From Solanum dulcamara (Eukaryota > Streptophyta > Magnoliopsida > Solanales > Solanaceae), in contig NC_077242.1 in the NCBI RefSeq assembly GCF_947179165.1, positions 21,952,597 to 22,016,596 of the forward strand: a DNA stretch of 64,000 bases, in the 5' to 3' direction. The notes beneath the pieces are model-generated. The model saw only the letters and a list, made by a program, of their open reading frames with translations. It was not told the DNA's origin and made no database searches. A program made the translations under genes and the position numbers. Position 1 is the first letter of the stretch, and each line of letters starts with the position of its first letter. This document shows, piece after piece, positions 11,878-24,175 of the stretch.

Positions 11878-12820
11878 CTTATCTTAACCATAAGAAATTT
11901 TATTTGTTTAAGGTGTATTCAACATATTCCATTGCTGTTGTAACATTCATTCATAAAGGCTTGTATCATTTTACTTAAGTTTAAAACTTGTTACTTCACT
12001 GGCCAAATTTAGGGTTATGTTCAATATCAATTTCCATCCAGTATTTAGGCAATTGGGGAAATCAATTAGGTAACAAAATGCAAGCTTGCCTCTTCCAATT
12101 TTCTTCTGGGGTTTATTGATTTTTGCTGCATTTCATGTAATTCCATATATGATGAACTTTATCTGTTCAAGATCTTTCTTGCAGTCCCATGTCCTGCATT
12201 GTATACCATCTTATCTGTTATTTCTCAGCCCTTTAACTTTCTTTTTTCATATCCAAATTACCTTTTTATCTTACTTTCACATTTTGCATCTTAGGTTTGT
12301 CTGCTTGGCTGTGATTGTTGATGTGGCTGTCTGAAAGTAAGCTGGTGGCACATGAACCTTAGTGCATTTGAAGATGGAGTACTATTGGTATTGGTTGTCC
12401 TGATTCCTTCAGAGTTATGGGACTGGGCTGGAAACGTTCTCTGGATTTAATGCATGGGTCAGTGAAGTAGCCATTATAACGGATGCCATGTCCTGTGCTC
12501 TGAGTGAATCTTAAAGGTAGAGAAGCAGTAGCAGGAAGATGGAGAAAAGCCTCAACGGTGTGATGCAAACTGATTAACAAGCTTACTTGCTTCAGGTTTG
12601 AAACAACTTGATTTGAGATGATTTACGAAATACTTTTAGCATTTTTTAGATTTGAGGCTACTTTCATCTCGTGAAATTCGGGTTGTATATGAGATGATCT
12701 AATATCTTTGGCATGTTCTGGAATCTACCTCGAACTTTGACCATTCTATTTCATAATTTCCTAAAACTATGTTTCATGAGAACTTTTGTGCACCATCAAT
12801 GTAAGTTATTATATAAGGTA
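11878..12820. other. intergenic DNA
   Basis: No gene supported. Short open frames (for example 12086-12334) lack any recognisable domain and are probably chance. Confidence 0.35.
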
Positions 12821-12826
12821 CATATA

Positions 12827-13482
12827 TGGTTTTGTCAAGATGAGTGGTCTCCATGGTGAACAAGATGAGGTAAGGGAGGTTGAGATAGTTTGGGCATGTG
12901 AAGAGGAGATGTGTAGATACCCAGTGAGAAGATAGAGGTTGGATATAGTGGGGACGAGGAGAGGTAGAGGTAGGCCGAAAAAAGTATTAAGGAGAGGTGA
13001 TTAGACAAGAAATGACAGATCTTAAACTTACTGAGAACATGACCTTAGATAGTAGGATGTAGAGGTTGCGGATAAGGGTAGAAGGTTAGTAGGTAGTCGA
13101 GCTTTGTGTTAGTATTAGCCTATTCATGTAGTCTTTGGCTTGGTGGTAGTCTAGAGCACCATGTATGTCGTAGTATTAGCCTATTCATGTAATTGTTGGC
13201 TTTTGGTATCTGTTGTTGTTTGTTGTTTACTATGTTTAGGTGATTGCACCTTGTTGTTGATGTTACAATTCCTTGCATATATGCTTCGCATTGCTGCCTA
13301 TTAGTTGTTATTTTTGTCTGCAGTGCCGTTTTTTCTTTCATTACTACTTTGATTTGCTTCACTTGAGCCGAGGTTCTTTCAGAAACAATCTCTCTATCTC
13401 CAAGAAGTAGAGGTAAGGCTTGCGTATACTATACCCTCCCTAGACCCAATTTGTGAGATTTTACTGGGTATGTTGTTGTTGT
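12827..13482 (+). mobile_element. 5'-truncated RTE-clade LINE, 3' end with TTG tail
   Basis: The first 250 bases match the C-terminal coding end of the RTE element at 18427-18700: 'gggcatgtgaagaggag', then 'gtagaggtaggccgaa' and 'ggtgattagacaagaaatgac'. The untranslated tail that follows ends in 'ctgggtatgttgttgttgt'. The coding part is frameshifted and dead. CATATA occurs just before the homology starts (12821-12826) and right after the TTG tail (13483-13488), a probable TSD. The insert is about 655 bp. Confidence 0.8.
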
Positions 13483-13488
13483 CATATA

Positions 13489-14098
13489 ATTCTTGATTTG
13501 TCAATCATGTCTTTCTAATTGTATCTCTTTCCAAGTTATGGTTGGGTATTGTTGTCATCTTTGACTCAGATTTTTTATTGCTACTAGAGCTTGAAAAGTT
13601 TCAGAATTAACAATAATAATATTCCTTATGTCCGTCCCCCAATTTGAACTGGACAAAAGTTTAAGAAAGAAAAAGAAGATCTTTTCGCAGTTAAATTAGA
13701 TGTGGATAATATACCAAAAGTACTTCCATACCCAATAATTTGTCTTTGTAACCAGTGGGCCTACGACAAGCACGTCAATTGCAAAATAGGAACAAAAGTT
13801 AACTGGTTTCTAATTATAGAAAGATGTCTTATCTTTCGCAGGGGAAAAAAGGAAATTGTGCCAAACAAATTGGGATAGAGGGAGTAATAATAATGAGAAG
13901 GGCTATCATAATTATTTATTGGTGTGGTGAAGTGCATGTTTAAGAATTTAACAAGTGATTATGCATCATATCATCATTGTTCTACTTCTCCTCCTCCTCA
14001 TCATCATCATTGTTATCCTTTTATTGGTTCTGCATGAGTGCACATTTAAGAGCTTTTGAGTGTGGTACACATCATTCCTGCACTAGTGTGATTGTCGC
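13489..14098. other. intergenic DNA with trinucleotide microsatellite
   Basis: Non-coding. A CTC/ATC-rich microsatellite lies at about 13983-14012. No domain-bearing frame is present. Confidence 0.35.
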
Positions 14099-14112
14099 CT
14101 CTCGTCTTCAAG

Positions 14113-14221
14113 AAACAACAACAACATAACTAGTACTATCTCACAAAGTGATGTCTGGGGAGCGTAGAGTGTACGCAGACCTTACCCCTACCTCAAATAT
14201 AGAGAGGCTGTTTCCGATAGT
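14113..14221 (-). mobile_element. TS-SINE/RTE 3'-tail insertion with perfect TSD
   Basis: The minus strand reads a TS/RTE 3' domain: 'ggtaggggtaaggtctgcg', then 'ctccccagac', ending in TTG repeats (seen as CAACAACAACA on the plus strand at 14116-14126). It is flanked by the perfect 14-bp direct repeat CTCTCGTCTTCAAG at 14099-14112 and 14222-14235. Only about 109 bp was inserted, so this is either a severely 5'-truncated RTE or a truncated TS SINE; the shared tail does not allow a choice. Confidence 0.88.
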
Positions 14222-14235
14222 CTCTCGTCTTCAAG

Positions 14236-15354
14236 CAGTGATGTCTATTATCACCTGCTTAGCAGTTCATATCATTGAACTTTGAGCTGCTTTGCAGGCC
14301 ATCCATACTGATTACCAAGTTCCCTCCACCTCTACTGGTTAGCAATATGAGTATGACAACTATTGGGGCCAATATCAACAATAAAGGCCTTTTACTAAAT
14401 GGATGGATCACAAAAATGATCCTGTTCTTTTGTTGTTTCTGATACCAAATAAACTTTCTCAGAGTCATGTGGTGATCAGACTTTTCCCAAACCTATCAGG
14501 ATAACACTTCCCTACACAAGATGGTCCAAAAGTTTGTGAAGTCCTAGAGGAGAACTGATATAAGTTTTCACTTTATATGACAGTTCTTGTTAGTTTGTAT
14601 TCTCATAGGAGCTTGTAAGATTCTTAAGAGGAGTTTGTCAGGCCTCATCTTATGCAGCTAATTTTCTAGATGGTTATCTAATACATATTGAAATTGTCAG
14701 GCACCATCAAATATAATGGTAAAATGATGAGATTCTGTTATATATTGTTGAAGAATCCTTTAAAGGCTTCACTGTCTATTATCATATTAATAGCTGCTTG
14801 AGCATAGGGTAAGGCAGTTGCTTATGTAGTGAATGTGATTATTGATTAGTATGTTCTGTAGAATGTTAAGCACCGATCGAAGCAAAACAGTGATGCTCAA
14901 ATTTTAGTTTATTGGTCCATCAATAAAACTCGAGGGCTGTCAGTTATGTAGAATCCTGTTATATAAATTGAACTATGAGTCGAATTGCTATTCTCAAGAT
15001 TAGTATGCCGTGAAAACATTTTAAGAAGTTGCTTCTTTTGAAAGAAAACATTCAATTTAGCTTCTATTCAAAAGTTCTTCTCATCTTTGATGACAATATA
15101 TTTCTCTGTTTGTATCAATAATTGTTACATTTGCATGGGAGAATTTTACTGCCTAGTTCCTGTGATCTCTCATTTTCGACATGTATGTTCTAAAAGGTTT
15201 CCCATGGAAAGGAAAGCTTGAACGTGTTTTAGAACATGTTTTTTCTGCTGGAAAGAAAATTAACGCTCTACTTACCAAAAAATATTCTGCTTGCAACAAA
15301 ATTTTGGTCGTAAATGTGGACAGTTATCAGAGATGTCTATTTGAAACATATTGA
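14236..15354. other. intergenic DNA
   Basis: No gene or clear repeat boundary was recognised. Short frames are without domains. Confidence 0.3.
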
Positions 15355-15458
15355 TGTCCTACTCTAATGACGAGCTATCTATGTGCAATATATTTATGTC
15401 CTACTCTAATGACGAGCTATCTATGTGCAATATATTTATGTCCTACTCCAATGACCTT
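15355..15458. repeat. 42-bp tandem duplication
   Basis: The phrase starting 'tgtcctactctaatgacgag' begins at 15355, 15397 and 15439, giving about 2.4 copies of a 42-bp unit. The first two copies are almost identical, so the duplication is recent. Confidence 0.85.
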
Positions 15459-15779
15459 GTGGCAAGTTAAAACAATTTAATGATTTTCTGGATCTAATTA
15501 ATTGCACGCTATTTGGTGGGTGCTTCCTAGAACAGGAGGAGACGATAACAAGTTGGAGGATGAGCAACTGAATGCTAGAGAAGGAAGACATGGGAAAACA
15601 ACCACTCTAAGTATTTTGTGGCTAATATGGGGAGAGACATGATAGAATCTTCAAGGAGTTGAGAATTGAATATCAAAAGTCAAATTTCTCTCTTGTATCA
15701 TTTGTGTCCTTGGGAGAAAATACCATGCTGTATAGATGGTCAGACTTAGGGAGGTCTAACTCATACTTGGAACAAACTT

Positions 15780-18700
15780 TTATTCTCGCTCGGGGACGGG
15801 GACGAGGGTAAGGAGGGGTGAGTGAGTTAAAGAAGCGTCTAGACTGAGAGTAGGTTCTTGGAACATTGGCACGTTAACGGGAAAGTCCATAGAGCTAGTT
15901 AAGATTCTTAAGAAGAAGACGATTAATATAACCTGTGTCCAAGAGGCCAAATGGGTAGGTCCTAAAGCTAAGGAGGTAGACGGGTATAAGCTCTGGTTCT
16001 CTGGTAGATCAAAGTATAGGAATGGGGTAGGCATTTTAGTAGACAGTGATTTAAGGGACCAGGTGGTGGGGGGTAGGAGAATCACTGATAGGATGATGTC
16101 GATTAAGGTGGTCGTTGAAGGGACCACTATGAACATTATTAGTGCTTACGCGCCGCAAGCGGGCCTAGTCGAGGAAGAGAAGAGACGTTTTTGGGAGGAT
16201 TTGTACGAGTTAGTGGGAAGCATACCGCCTAGCGAGAAACTGTTCGTGGGAGAGAGGATTTCAATGGGCACATCAGGTCTATTTCATGAGGGTATGATGA
16301 TGTGCATGGAGACTTTGGCTTCGTGGACAGAAATGGAGGAGTTTCACTTTTAGAATTCGCAAGAGTTTTTGGGTTGGTGATAGCCAATTCGAGTTTCCCA
16401 AAGAAGGAGGACCACTTGGTAACCTTTCGTAGTTCGGTGGCTAAGACTCAGATAGACTTTTTACTCCTTAGGAAGGATGATAAAGGTCTGTGCAAAAACT
16501 GTAAGGTCATTCCGAAAGACAATCTTACAACCCGACATAAGCTTTTGGTGATGGATTTAGGGATCAAGATGACGAGGAAGAAAAGGGTTGGGGATGATCA
16601 ACCTAGGATTAGATGGGGGAATTTGACCACAACTAGTGCCCTGGAGATAGGAGAGAAATTGAAGGACATGGGGGCCTGGGATAGTAGTGGGGATGCCACC
16701 AGTATGTGGGATAGGACGGCTAGTTGTATTAGGATTGTAGTAAGGGAAGTGTTAGGAGTCTCGACAAGTAGTCGTAGTCAGCATCAAGGGGATTGGTGGT
16801 GGAATGGAGAAGTGCAAGGGAAGGTGGAAGCAAGGAAGATGGCGTATGCAAAGTTGATAGAAAGCACGGATGAGGTGGAGAAATGGACGAATAAGGAACT
16901 TTATAAGATAGCGAGGAAGGAGGCGAAGTCGGCGGTTTCGATGGCAAAAACGGCAGCTTTTGAACGCTTTTATGCTGAACTAGAAGAGAAAGGTGGGGAT
17001 AGGAAATTGTTCAGGCTAGCCAGAGCGCGGGAGAGAAGGGCACGCGATGTGGATCAAGTGAAGTGCATTAAGGACGAGAATGGAAAAGTATTGGTAGATG
17101 CGACTCTTATTAAACAGAGATGACAGTCATACTTCCATAAATTACTGAATGACGAAGGGGACAGAGACTTCGTGTTGGGAGATTTGGAGCATATAGGGAG
17201 GCGGCACGATCTTGGGGATTGCAGGAGTATTACGGTCGAAAAGGTTAACGGTGTTGTGTGTAAGATGCGCTGGGGAAGAGCGACCGGACCTGATGAGATC
17301 CCTGGGGAATTTTGGAAAAGCGCGAGCTCGGTAGGTTTGGCGTGGTTGACTAAGTTATTTAATGTCATCTTTAACACGACAACGATGCCTGAAGAATGGT
17401 GGTTGAGCGTAATGATCCCTCTATACAAAAACAAGGGGGATATCCAGAGCTATAACAATTATAGAGGTATCAAGCTTCTAAGCCATACTATGAAAGTGTG
17501 AGAAAGAGTGGTGGAGATGAGGGTGAGGAGAGGCGTGTCTATTTCAGAGAACCAGTTCGGATTTATGCCGGGGCGCTCAACTACAGAAGCCATCCATCTT
17601 ATGAGGAGATTGATGGAGCAGTATAGGGAGAGGAAGAGAGACTTGCATATGGTATTCATCGACCTAGAAAAGGCTTACGATAAAGTTTCACGAGAGATAC
17701 TATTGAGATGTTTGGAGGCTAAAGGTATACCTATGAAATACATTAGGGTGATCAAGGACATGTATGAGGGTGCCAAAACCAGGGTAAGAACAGTAGGAGG
17801 GGACTCAGAGCACTTTCCAGTTGTGATGGGGTTGCATTAAGGATCAGCTCTTAGTCCATTTTTATTTGCCTTGGTGATGGATGCATTGACGCGACAAATT
17901 CAAGGTGAGGTGCCATGGTGTATGCTTTTCGTGGACGACATAGTCCTGATCGATGAGACTAGCAGCGGAGTTAACGCTAAGCTGGAGGATTGGAGACATA
18001 CCTTGGAGTCTAAAGGGTTTAAATTGAGTAGGACCAAGACAGAGTACTTAAAGTGCAAGTTCAGTGAGACACCTCAGGAGGTTGGCGCGGAAGTTAGCCT
18101 TGGTGACCAGGCTATCCAAAAGAAAAGTAGTGTCAAGTACCTTGGGTCTATTATGCAAGGCTGCGGGGAGATTAATGACGATGTCACACATCGTATTGGG
18201 GCAGGGTGAATGAAATGGAGGTTCGCTTCTGGTGTGCTATGTGACAAGAAGGTGTCACAACAACTTAAGGGCAAGTTCTACAAAGTGGTGGTTAGACCGG
18301 CTATGTTATATGGGGCCGAGTGTTGGCCAGTTAAGGTCTTTCACGTTCAAAAGATGAAAGTTGCCGAGATGAGAATGTTGAGATGGATGTATGGGCATAT
18401 CAGGAGTGACAGGATTAGAAATGAGGCTATTCGAGACAAGGTAGTAGTGGCCTCGGTGGAAGACAAGATGCAGGAAGTGCGATTGAGATGGTTTAGGCAT
18501 GTGAAGAGGAGAGATACAGATGCCCTAGTGCAGAGATGTAAGAGGTTGGCCATGGATGGTTTCAGAAGAGGTAGAAGTAGGCCGAAGAAGTATTGGGGAG
18601 AGGTGATTAGACAGGACATGGCGCAGTTACAGCTAACCGAGGACATGACCCTAGATAGGAGGGTATGGAGGGCTCATATTATGGTAGAAAGCTAATACAA

Positions 18701-19015
18701 AGTCTCGTTATTCTGCGTTATTAGTAGGCGCACTAGCGCACTATAAAGTTTTAGTGTTATGATTTCTGTTATTATTTATTACTCTTTGTACTTTCAGTAT
18801 TCTATTTTATCTGGATCACTTTACGTTATTTATGTTATTTACTTTTATCATATTGCTTTGTACTTCTTAATCGTATTTGACCTCTTTTTTATGCTTTTAT
18901 TGAGCCAAGTTTCTCTCAGAAACAACCGTCCTACCTTGGTAGGAGTCAGGTCTGCGTACATTTTACCCTCCCCAGACCCCACGTTGTGGGATTTCACTGG
19001 GTTGTTGTTGTTGTA
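15780..19015 (+). mobile_element. near-full-length RTE-clade LINE (non-LTR retrotransposon)
   Basis: The element begins near the 'gctcggggacggggac' G-rich leader. It contains one long coding frame with endonuclease then reverse transcriptase. It ends with an untranslated tail at 18900-19015 that shares 'gtaggagtcaggtctgcg', 'ccctccccagacccca' and a TTG tail with the TS-type pieces at 13400 and 14113. RTE elements move by target-primed reverse transcription and often lend their 3' tail to SINEs. I could not find a convincing TSD. The coding region is dead (see the pseudogene entry), so this copy cannot move itself. Confidence 0.85.
15842..18694 (+). pseudogene. RTE endonuclease/reverse transcriptase, one frameshift and five stops
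   Basis: The N-terminal third is an exonuclease-endonuclease-phosphatase (AP endonuclease) domain: RVGSWNIGTLTGKS at about 15848, ITCVQEAKW, then IISAYAPQ at about 16137. One frameshift lies near 16250, just before DFNGHI. From there to 18694 the frame is continuous and broken only by stops at 16287, 17121, 17499, 17838 and 18207. It carries QIDFLLLRK, the RT entry motif [23 protein letters not shown] and the catalytic region as [13 protein letters not shown]. The usual F-A-D-D is here F-V-D-D. It ends with [19 protein letters not shown]. Three stops sit where the family has Trp and one where it has Gln, so each stop is explained by one C-to-T or G-to-A change. Confidence 0.88.
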
Positions 19016-19936
19016 TCACTAACAACCATATTGGTCTGAATCAATGAGATATACTTGATTTATTAGAAGATAAATTGCATGTTGTTTTTTTTTTGTTATC
19101 AGTAATTATGTGGTGTATTCATTTGCTCCAAATTTTTTAGCAGGCCCGGATGATAACGAAGCTTCTGTTAGGTGGCCCGACAAAGGAGAGAGGACCCACA
19201 AAACTAGAAAGACAACTGCTCTACTTCTATACATTTCACCTTTCTTGAAGTAGTCGACATTCAATGTGGAAGGTGTCTTGGTACATGTAAATGTCATCTG
19301 GACCAAAGGCACTAGTGCATTGCTATTAGTTTCAGCTATTTTTACGTCTTGAGGTCATCATCAACTTCATGGCAAGCAACCAAATAAATTTAGGGGTGCT
19401 GCTCCTAGTAGTTCTTGACCGTGCTTCGACCTGGAACAATCATTTATTGCTTAGGCCTTTCAGTCTTTCTCTGCTGCTTTTAATTAGCCGTCGGGGAATA
19501 CTTGAGTGTTTAGCCTGCGGAAGCTTGACACACCACACGTCTTCCATGTGGGCTGTTGTTTTGATGAACTACTCTTCTTGGAGTATTTCCTTGCTATTAA
19601 AAAGATGAGTTAATTTGATATCTCTTCTGTCATAGAAGACTTACTATTTATTGCAGCAGATTGGATGTTTCTTTGTGCTTTTGGGTCTGGGAATCTCACT
19701 TTTATCATGAAGATGAAGATACATCAGGGATGACTTGCAACTGAGAGAGCTGACTCGTACATTGTCCCACCTTGTATGGTTAATACATCCCACAAGGCTT
19801 TTTGTACTGTTGGCATTAAAATTAGTTCATTCTTTGTTAGTACTAAAGTGGGATGTTTGAGCTGGCTGATGGCCTAGAATTTCTTAGGCAACTCGCATTC
19901 CCTGCTTTATTTATTTTGTAATTTGATTATAAATTA
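19016..19936. other. intergenic DNA
   Basis: No gene recognised. The frame at 19369-19608 has no domain. The region resembles ordinary single-copy gene-flanking DNA more than a repeat. Confidence 0.3.
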
Positions 19937-20012
19937 CAGGGAAAAGGGCTAAATGTATCCCTGAATTATTCAAAATTGGTCAGTTTTATTCTCCGTTACA
20001 TTATGAGTTCCT
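19937..20012. mobile_element. orphan MULE-MITE terminal repeat
   Basis: GGGAAAAGGGCTAAATGTA followed by 'ccctgaattattcaaa' has the look of the terminal inverted repeat of Solanaceae MULE-type MITEs, similar in style to 20134 and 32248. No partner end was found nearby, so it is a truncated end. Confidence 0.4.
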
Positions 20013-20133
20013 TATACATGGGGCTTGTTTGGCATTGCTGATAAAAATTGCTTATTTTTAGCAGCACTTTTTTAAAATAGCTTTTTAAAAGGTGTTTTTG
20101 AAAATAATAATTTGTGTTGGGTTAATCTTTTTT

Positions 20134-23100
20134 GGGAAAAGGGTCAAAAATGCCCTCAAATTATTTGAAATGAACAAAAATGTCCTCCATTTTTAGTTTG
20201 GTTCAAAAATATTTTTACTGTCAATATTTTGGTTCAAAAATGCTCTTTTTCAAATAAATATATTATTTATTTTCTTTTTGAACACATTTTTTTAATAATA
20301 TTTCTTTTATTAGCAAATATTTATTCTACTTCAATTAGAAAAAAATTAAAAATATTTTTTATTTTATTATAATTATTTTCTATCGTTATTTGAATAAAAA
20401 TTAATGATAGATTTATTATGATCTTATATATATGACATAGATTAATTATTCTATTATTTGTTAATAATTTCAATGACAGAAGAGATATTATTTGTTAAAA
20501 CTTAAAGTACATGAAATTATTCTGTTTTAATTGATAAAATGAGATTACGAAGAATAAATAATTTTCTACATTTTTATTACTTAAAGTGGTTTAAAAAGAA
20601 AAAAAACAAGAATAGAGTTCCTTAAAATTAAATTTTTTATAAGGAACAAGATGTTTTTTTAATAAAAATATACTTATTCGGAAAAGGGTAGTTTTGACCC
20701 ATTTTGTAACAATATCGGCATTTTGGACCCATTTTGTAATAATAGGGTCATTTTGACCCATTAAATAACAATAGGGGCATTTCTGTACTAAAATATTGAC
20801 GGCAAGGACATTTTTGAACCAAACTTATCACGACCCAAGCCTACGGCCTAGACATGACACGACGAATGAGACACCCGGAGGTACCTCACCCAAGCCTCTA
20901 AGCATTCATTAAGCACTTCATTGGTAATGATAAATAATAACAAGCGGAAATTAAAAACATTTTTCATTTTGTGTCCAAACATACCTCTACTAATAGACTT
21001 GGTAGGGGCTAAGACATGTAACTAACTTACCCTCAAAATAAGGGTCAAGAAATTCCTTAATAAAAGTCTTACTATTCTACATAACATATGCTTAGAATAA
21101 AAAAAAAAGATGTTGTTCCCGAAACATGAAATCTCACCACAAGCAATCTTCAACTAACTCGAATTAGCCACGTGGAGGAGATCGAGGTGCGATGTCGGTT
21201 CCTACATGATAATATCATGTAGGCAAAAATATGCGTTAGTACTTTGAATGTACTAAGTATGTGAGTATGCTATGAAATGAAGAACATAAGAGAGACATGA
21301 GTAAGCAATATGCATAATGAATGCATGCATTGAACATAAAAAAAACAACCTTAAAACATTCATTTTGTGGGGAAGTGACCTTAACCGATATTTAAAACCA
21401 TGAGAGCTATTACATAAAATCCAACATAAACCCCTACGTTGGCACGGGGAGACTACTTTTCGGGTAGAACTCCGTCAACTTTAACATTCTTTAACTTTGA
21501 TGTTATTGGCGTATTGTGGATCCACTAGCCTAAATAGCCTACAAGGTCTCCTATGTTGGCGCATAGTTAATGCAACATGAGACTTAACTTAAGGACCCCT
21601 TAGGTCGAGTCCCCATCTACATGCTACATTCGGTGCTAGGTCAATCCCACAGAATAACATTTAAGTATCATAATAACATAGGTATTGTATAACTTTAGAT
21701 ATCAAATCATCATTGGTGGAATAGCTCATTAAAACATTTCATTTGATTCAAATATGTGAGAATTGTCCTTTCACATTGAAACCTTACTTTGACTAAAAAG
21801 CCCTTTCATCAATCAATCATTTCATAAAGACTCCTCTTCATAAACATTTACTTCATAACATTCATTGGAGTCAAACTCAATTTCAAATTTATTTTATCGT
21901 AGGAAACTAGGTGGGTTCATTTGATAAAGACCTTCAAATACATTTAAGGAATACTTGTATGCATGAAAGTGATATGAATGCATCAAATCAAACATATTAA
22001 AAACAACCCATCATATGCACTTTAAAACTACCTTTCAAACATTCATATAAGAACCTTGATAAACCATCCATTTCATGTAAATAATAATCAACATAAGTAA
22101 ATATAGGTAAATAAACTTCAAATATTCAAAAATCTATGCATTTGGAATCGTAGTATGAAAAATCCATAAAAACTCATCACTTGAAATTAAGAGTCAATAT
22201 ATCAATTTAAACATAATAGCTTCAAATATACCATAATATATGCATTTTAAATCATCATGTAAAAGCCCATAAGGATTCACCATTTAGAATGTGAAATATC
22301 AAGTTGAGAAAATATTTGGGGTCCATGGGTGGAAGAACCCATGGATCAAAACCCACATACCTTGGAGAACAATTCCCAAATGCAAGCTTGAGAGTAATGG
22401 AGACTTGAACAACCTTGAATGGAACCCTAGATTTTCTTCTTGAAACCCTTGGAAGAACTTTGAGAGGAGAGGATTTAGTGTTTTAGTCTAATTGCGAGAA
22501 AATGAGAGAGTTAAAAGGTTTAGGATCTTTAGATAGGTGAAATATACCTTCAAAACGACCTCACTTTGGGTTAAACACAAGAAAAGACTAAAATGCCCCT
22601 CAAAATCTAGAAAATGGGCTAAAAACCCTGTTGGCGCTATAGCGGCGTGCCGCGCCAAGGGCCAAACTACTGAGTCTAGTTTCGAGCGCTATAGTGGCGC
22701 CGGGCGCAACTGTAGCCTCAGGCCTGAAATTCCTGCAGTGATAGTCTATAGTAAAATGATCATAACTTTGGACTCCGAACTTGGAATGAGGAAAACTTAA
22801 TGGCGTTGGAAAGAGGACTAAAATATATTTAATTTGATAGGTCACGAAACACCTAATTCCTTATATAATACGAAATATAAGCATTTGAAGTTGACTCTAT
22901 TCCGGACTCATATAAAAACTTAGCCGTTGGAAATCCTTTGGACTTGGCTTGGTGTTAGGGATCCCTTATGACCCTAAAACACAACTAATACAATTAAATC
23001 ATTTAGTAATTGATCCTCACTCATATGTACAATTTTATGTCATTGATTTTGAGACGCAAAAGGTTCCCCCGAAGCCATTTTTCCCTACTTTACCCTAGTA

Positions 23101-23203
23101 TGACATATTCCAACCTTTAAACCATGCGGGATCTTACAAAACTATAAACGGAGGACATTTTTATTCATTTCAAATAATTTAAGGGCATTTTGACCCTTTT
23201 CCC
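20134..23203. mobile_element. MULE-type MITE with 9-bp TSD, containing a nested solo LTR
   Basis: Left arm GGGAAAAGGGTCAAAAATGCC and right arm (complement GGGAAAAGGGTCAAAATGCCC) are inverted repeats of at least 65 bp, continuing with 'aaattatttgaaatga' on both sides. The flanks are the perfect 9-bp duplication ATCTTTTTT (20125-20133 and 23204-23212), diagnostic of Mutator-like transposition. Without the nested LTR the element is about 750 bp and has no coding capacity. The interior near 20690-20800 repeats 'gacccattttgtaa' several times. Confidence 0.88.
20826..23138 (-). mobile_element. solo LTR, minus orientation, nested in the MULE MITE
   Basis: Starts TATCACGACCCAAGCC (the expected TG mutated to TA) and ends GGGATCTTACA. 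The perfect 5-bp duplication AAACT flanks it (20821-20825 and 23139-23143). Length 2313 bp, no internal domain. A GC-rich palindromic block ('gcgctatagcggcg', 'gagcgctatagtggcgc') lies at 22620-22710, just upstream in sense of a TATATTT motif near 22542 on the minus strand. Confidence 0.88.
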
Positions 23204-23748
23204 ATCTTTTTTTGAAAATGCTTTTGAGAGTCAAATTACTAAAAAGAGCAAGTTTCAATATACTTTTAATATTAAAATTATTTTATAGAGAGAAGTTATT
23301 TTAAATATCTATTATAAAATATAATTTAATTTTTACTTTTATATACAATCTTTAGCTATTATTTTTTGTTTGTTATAATCCTCTAAAGTTCAAAAAAAAA
23401 GTTAAATCAGAAGGAAATGATACGTAAATTAAAAGATATACCTAAAAATAATATATAAAATATAAAATAAAAATATAAAACGTAAAATAAAATTAAAATT
23501 TTATTATATAAAAATAAAAAATAAAATTCTTAAATGAAACTTAATCAAACTTATGAGATATGCTAATTAATTGATAAGGGATAATTGATATATATGTAAA
23601 TATGGAAAGGATATTTTAGTTTTGAAAAAAATAATTTTCTGCTTCTGCTTATGCTTTTTTTAAAAAGTAGAAATTTTTAGCTTAACTGCTTTTGCTTCCA
23701 TTTAAAAGTAGTTTCATTAATTTGTCAAACGCCTTAATTTTTTAAAAA

Positions 23749-24166
23749 GGAAAAATGTTCAAATATGCCATCGAACTTTGAGAAAAGGTTTATCTATGTC
23801 ATCCGTTAAAATTAGGCTCATTTATGCCATTTTCGTCTGAGAAAAGGCTCATCCATGCCATTATTTGTAAACTAAAAATACTTTCCGTTTTGCAAACTAT
23901 TTTGTACATGTAGTCAATTATGATTTGGCTACATCATTAACTAAATTATTATTTAAAATGGAAAAGGTTCAAATATGCAAACTTTGAGAAAATGCTCATC
24001 TATGTCATCCGTTAAAAGTTTGGCTCATCTATGTCATTTCAGTTAATAAATAATGGCATGGATGAACCTTTTCTCAAACAAAAATGGCATAAATGAGCCA
24101 AACTTTTAACGGATGGAATAAATGAGTCTTTTCTCAAAGTTCGATGACATATTTGAGTCTTTTCTC
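23749..24166. mobile_element. MULE-type MITE, 418 bp
   Basis: Inverted terminal repeats of about 120 bp: the left arm 23749-23868 and the complement of 24048-24166 share 'tcaaatatg', 'atcgaactttgagaaaag', 'ccgttaaaa' and 'gctcatttatgccatttt'. The 9-bp flanks TTTTAAAAA (23740-23748) and TTTCAAAAA (24167-24175) differ at one base. No coding capacity. Confidence 0.85.
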
Positions 24167-24175
24167 TTTCAAAAA

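Larger units (their letters stand above)
20021..23733. mobile_element. hAT-like MITE split by nested insertions
   Basis: The left end GGGCTTGTTTGGCATTGCT and the complement of the right end (AAGGCGTTTGACAAATT) form weak inverted repeats. Both arms are followed inward by 'aaaagtgct/agcttttt'-type repeats, as in the large Solanaceae hAT-like MITEs. The two halves (20021-20124 and 23213-23733) are separated by the MULE MITE at 20134-23203. An 8-bp TSD is not clear. Confidence 0.5.

Noticed and set aside
15780..16136. 118-codon minus-strand frame at the start of the RTE
   Set aside because: Antisense of the AP endonuclease coding region.
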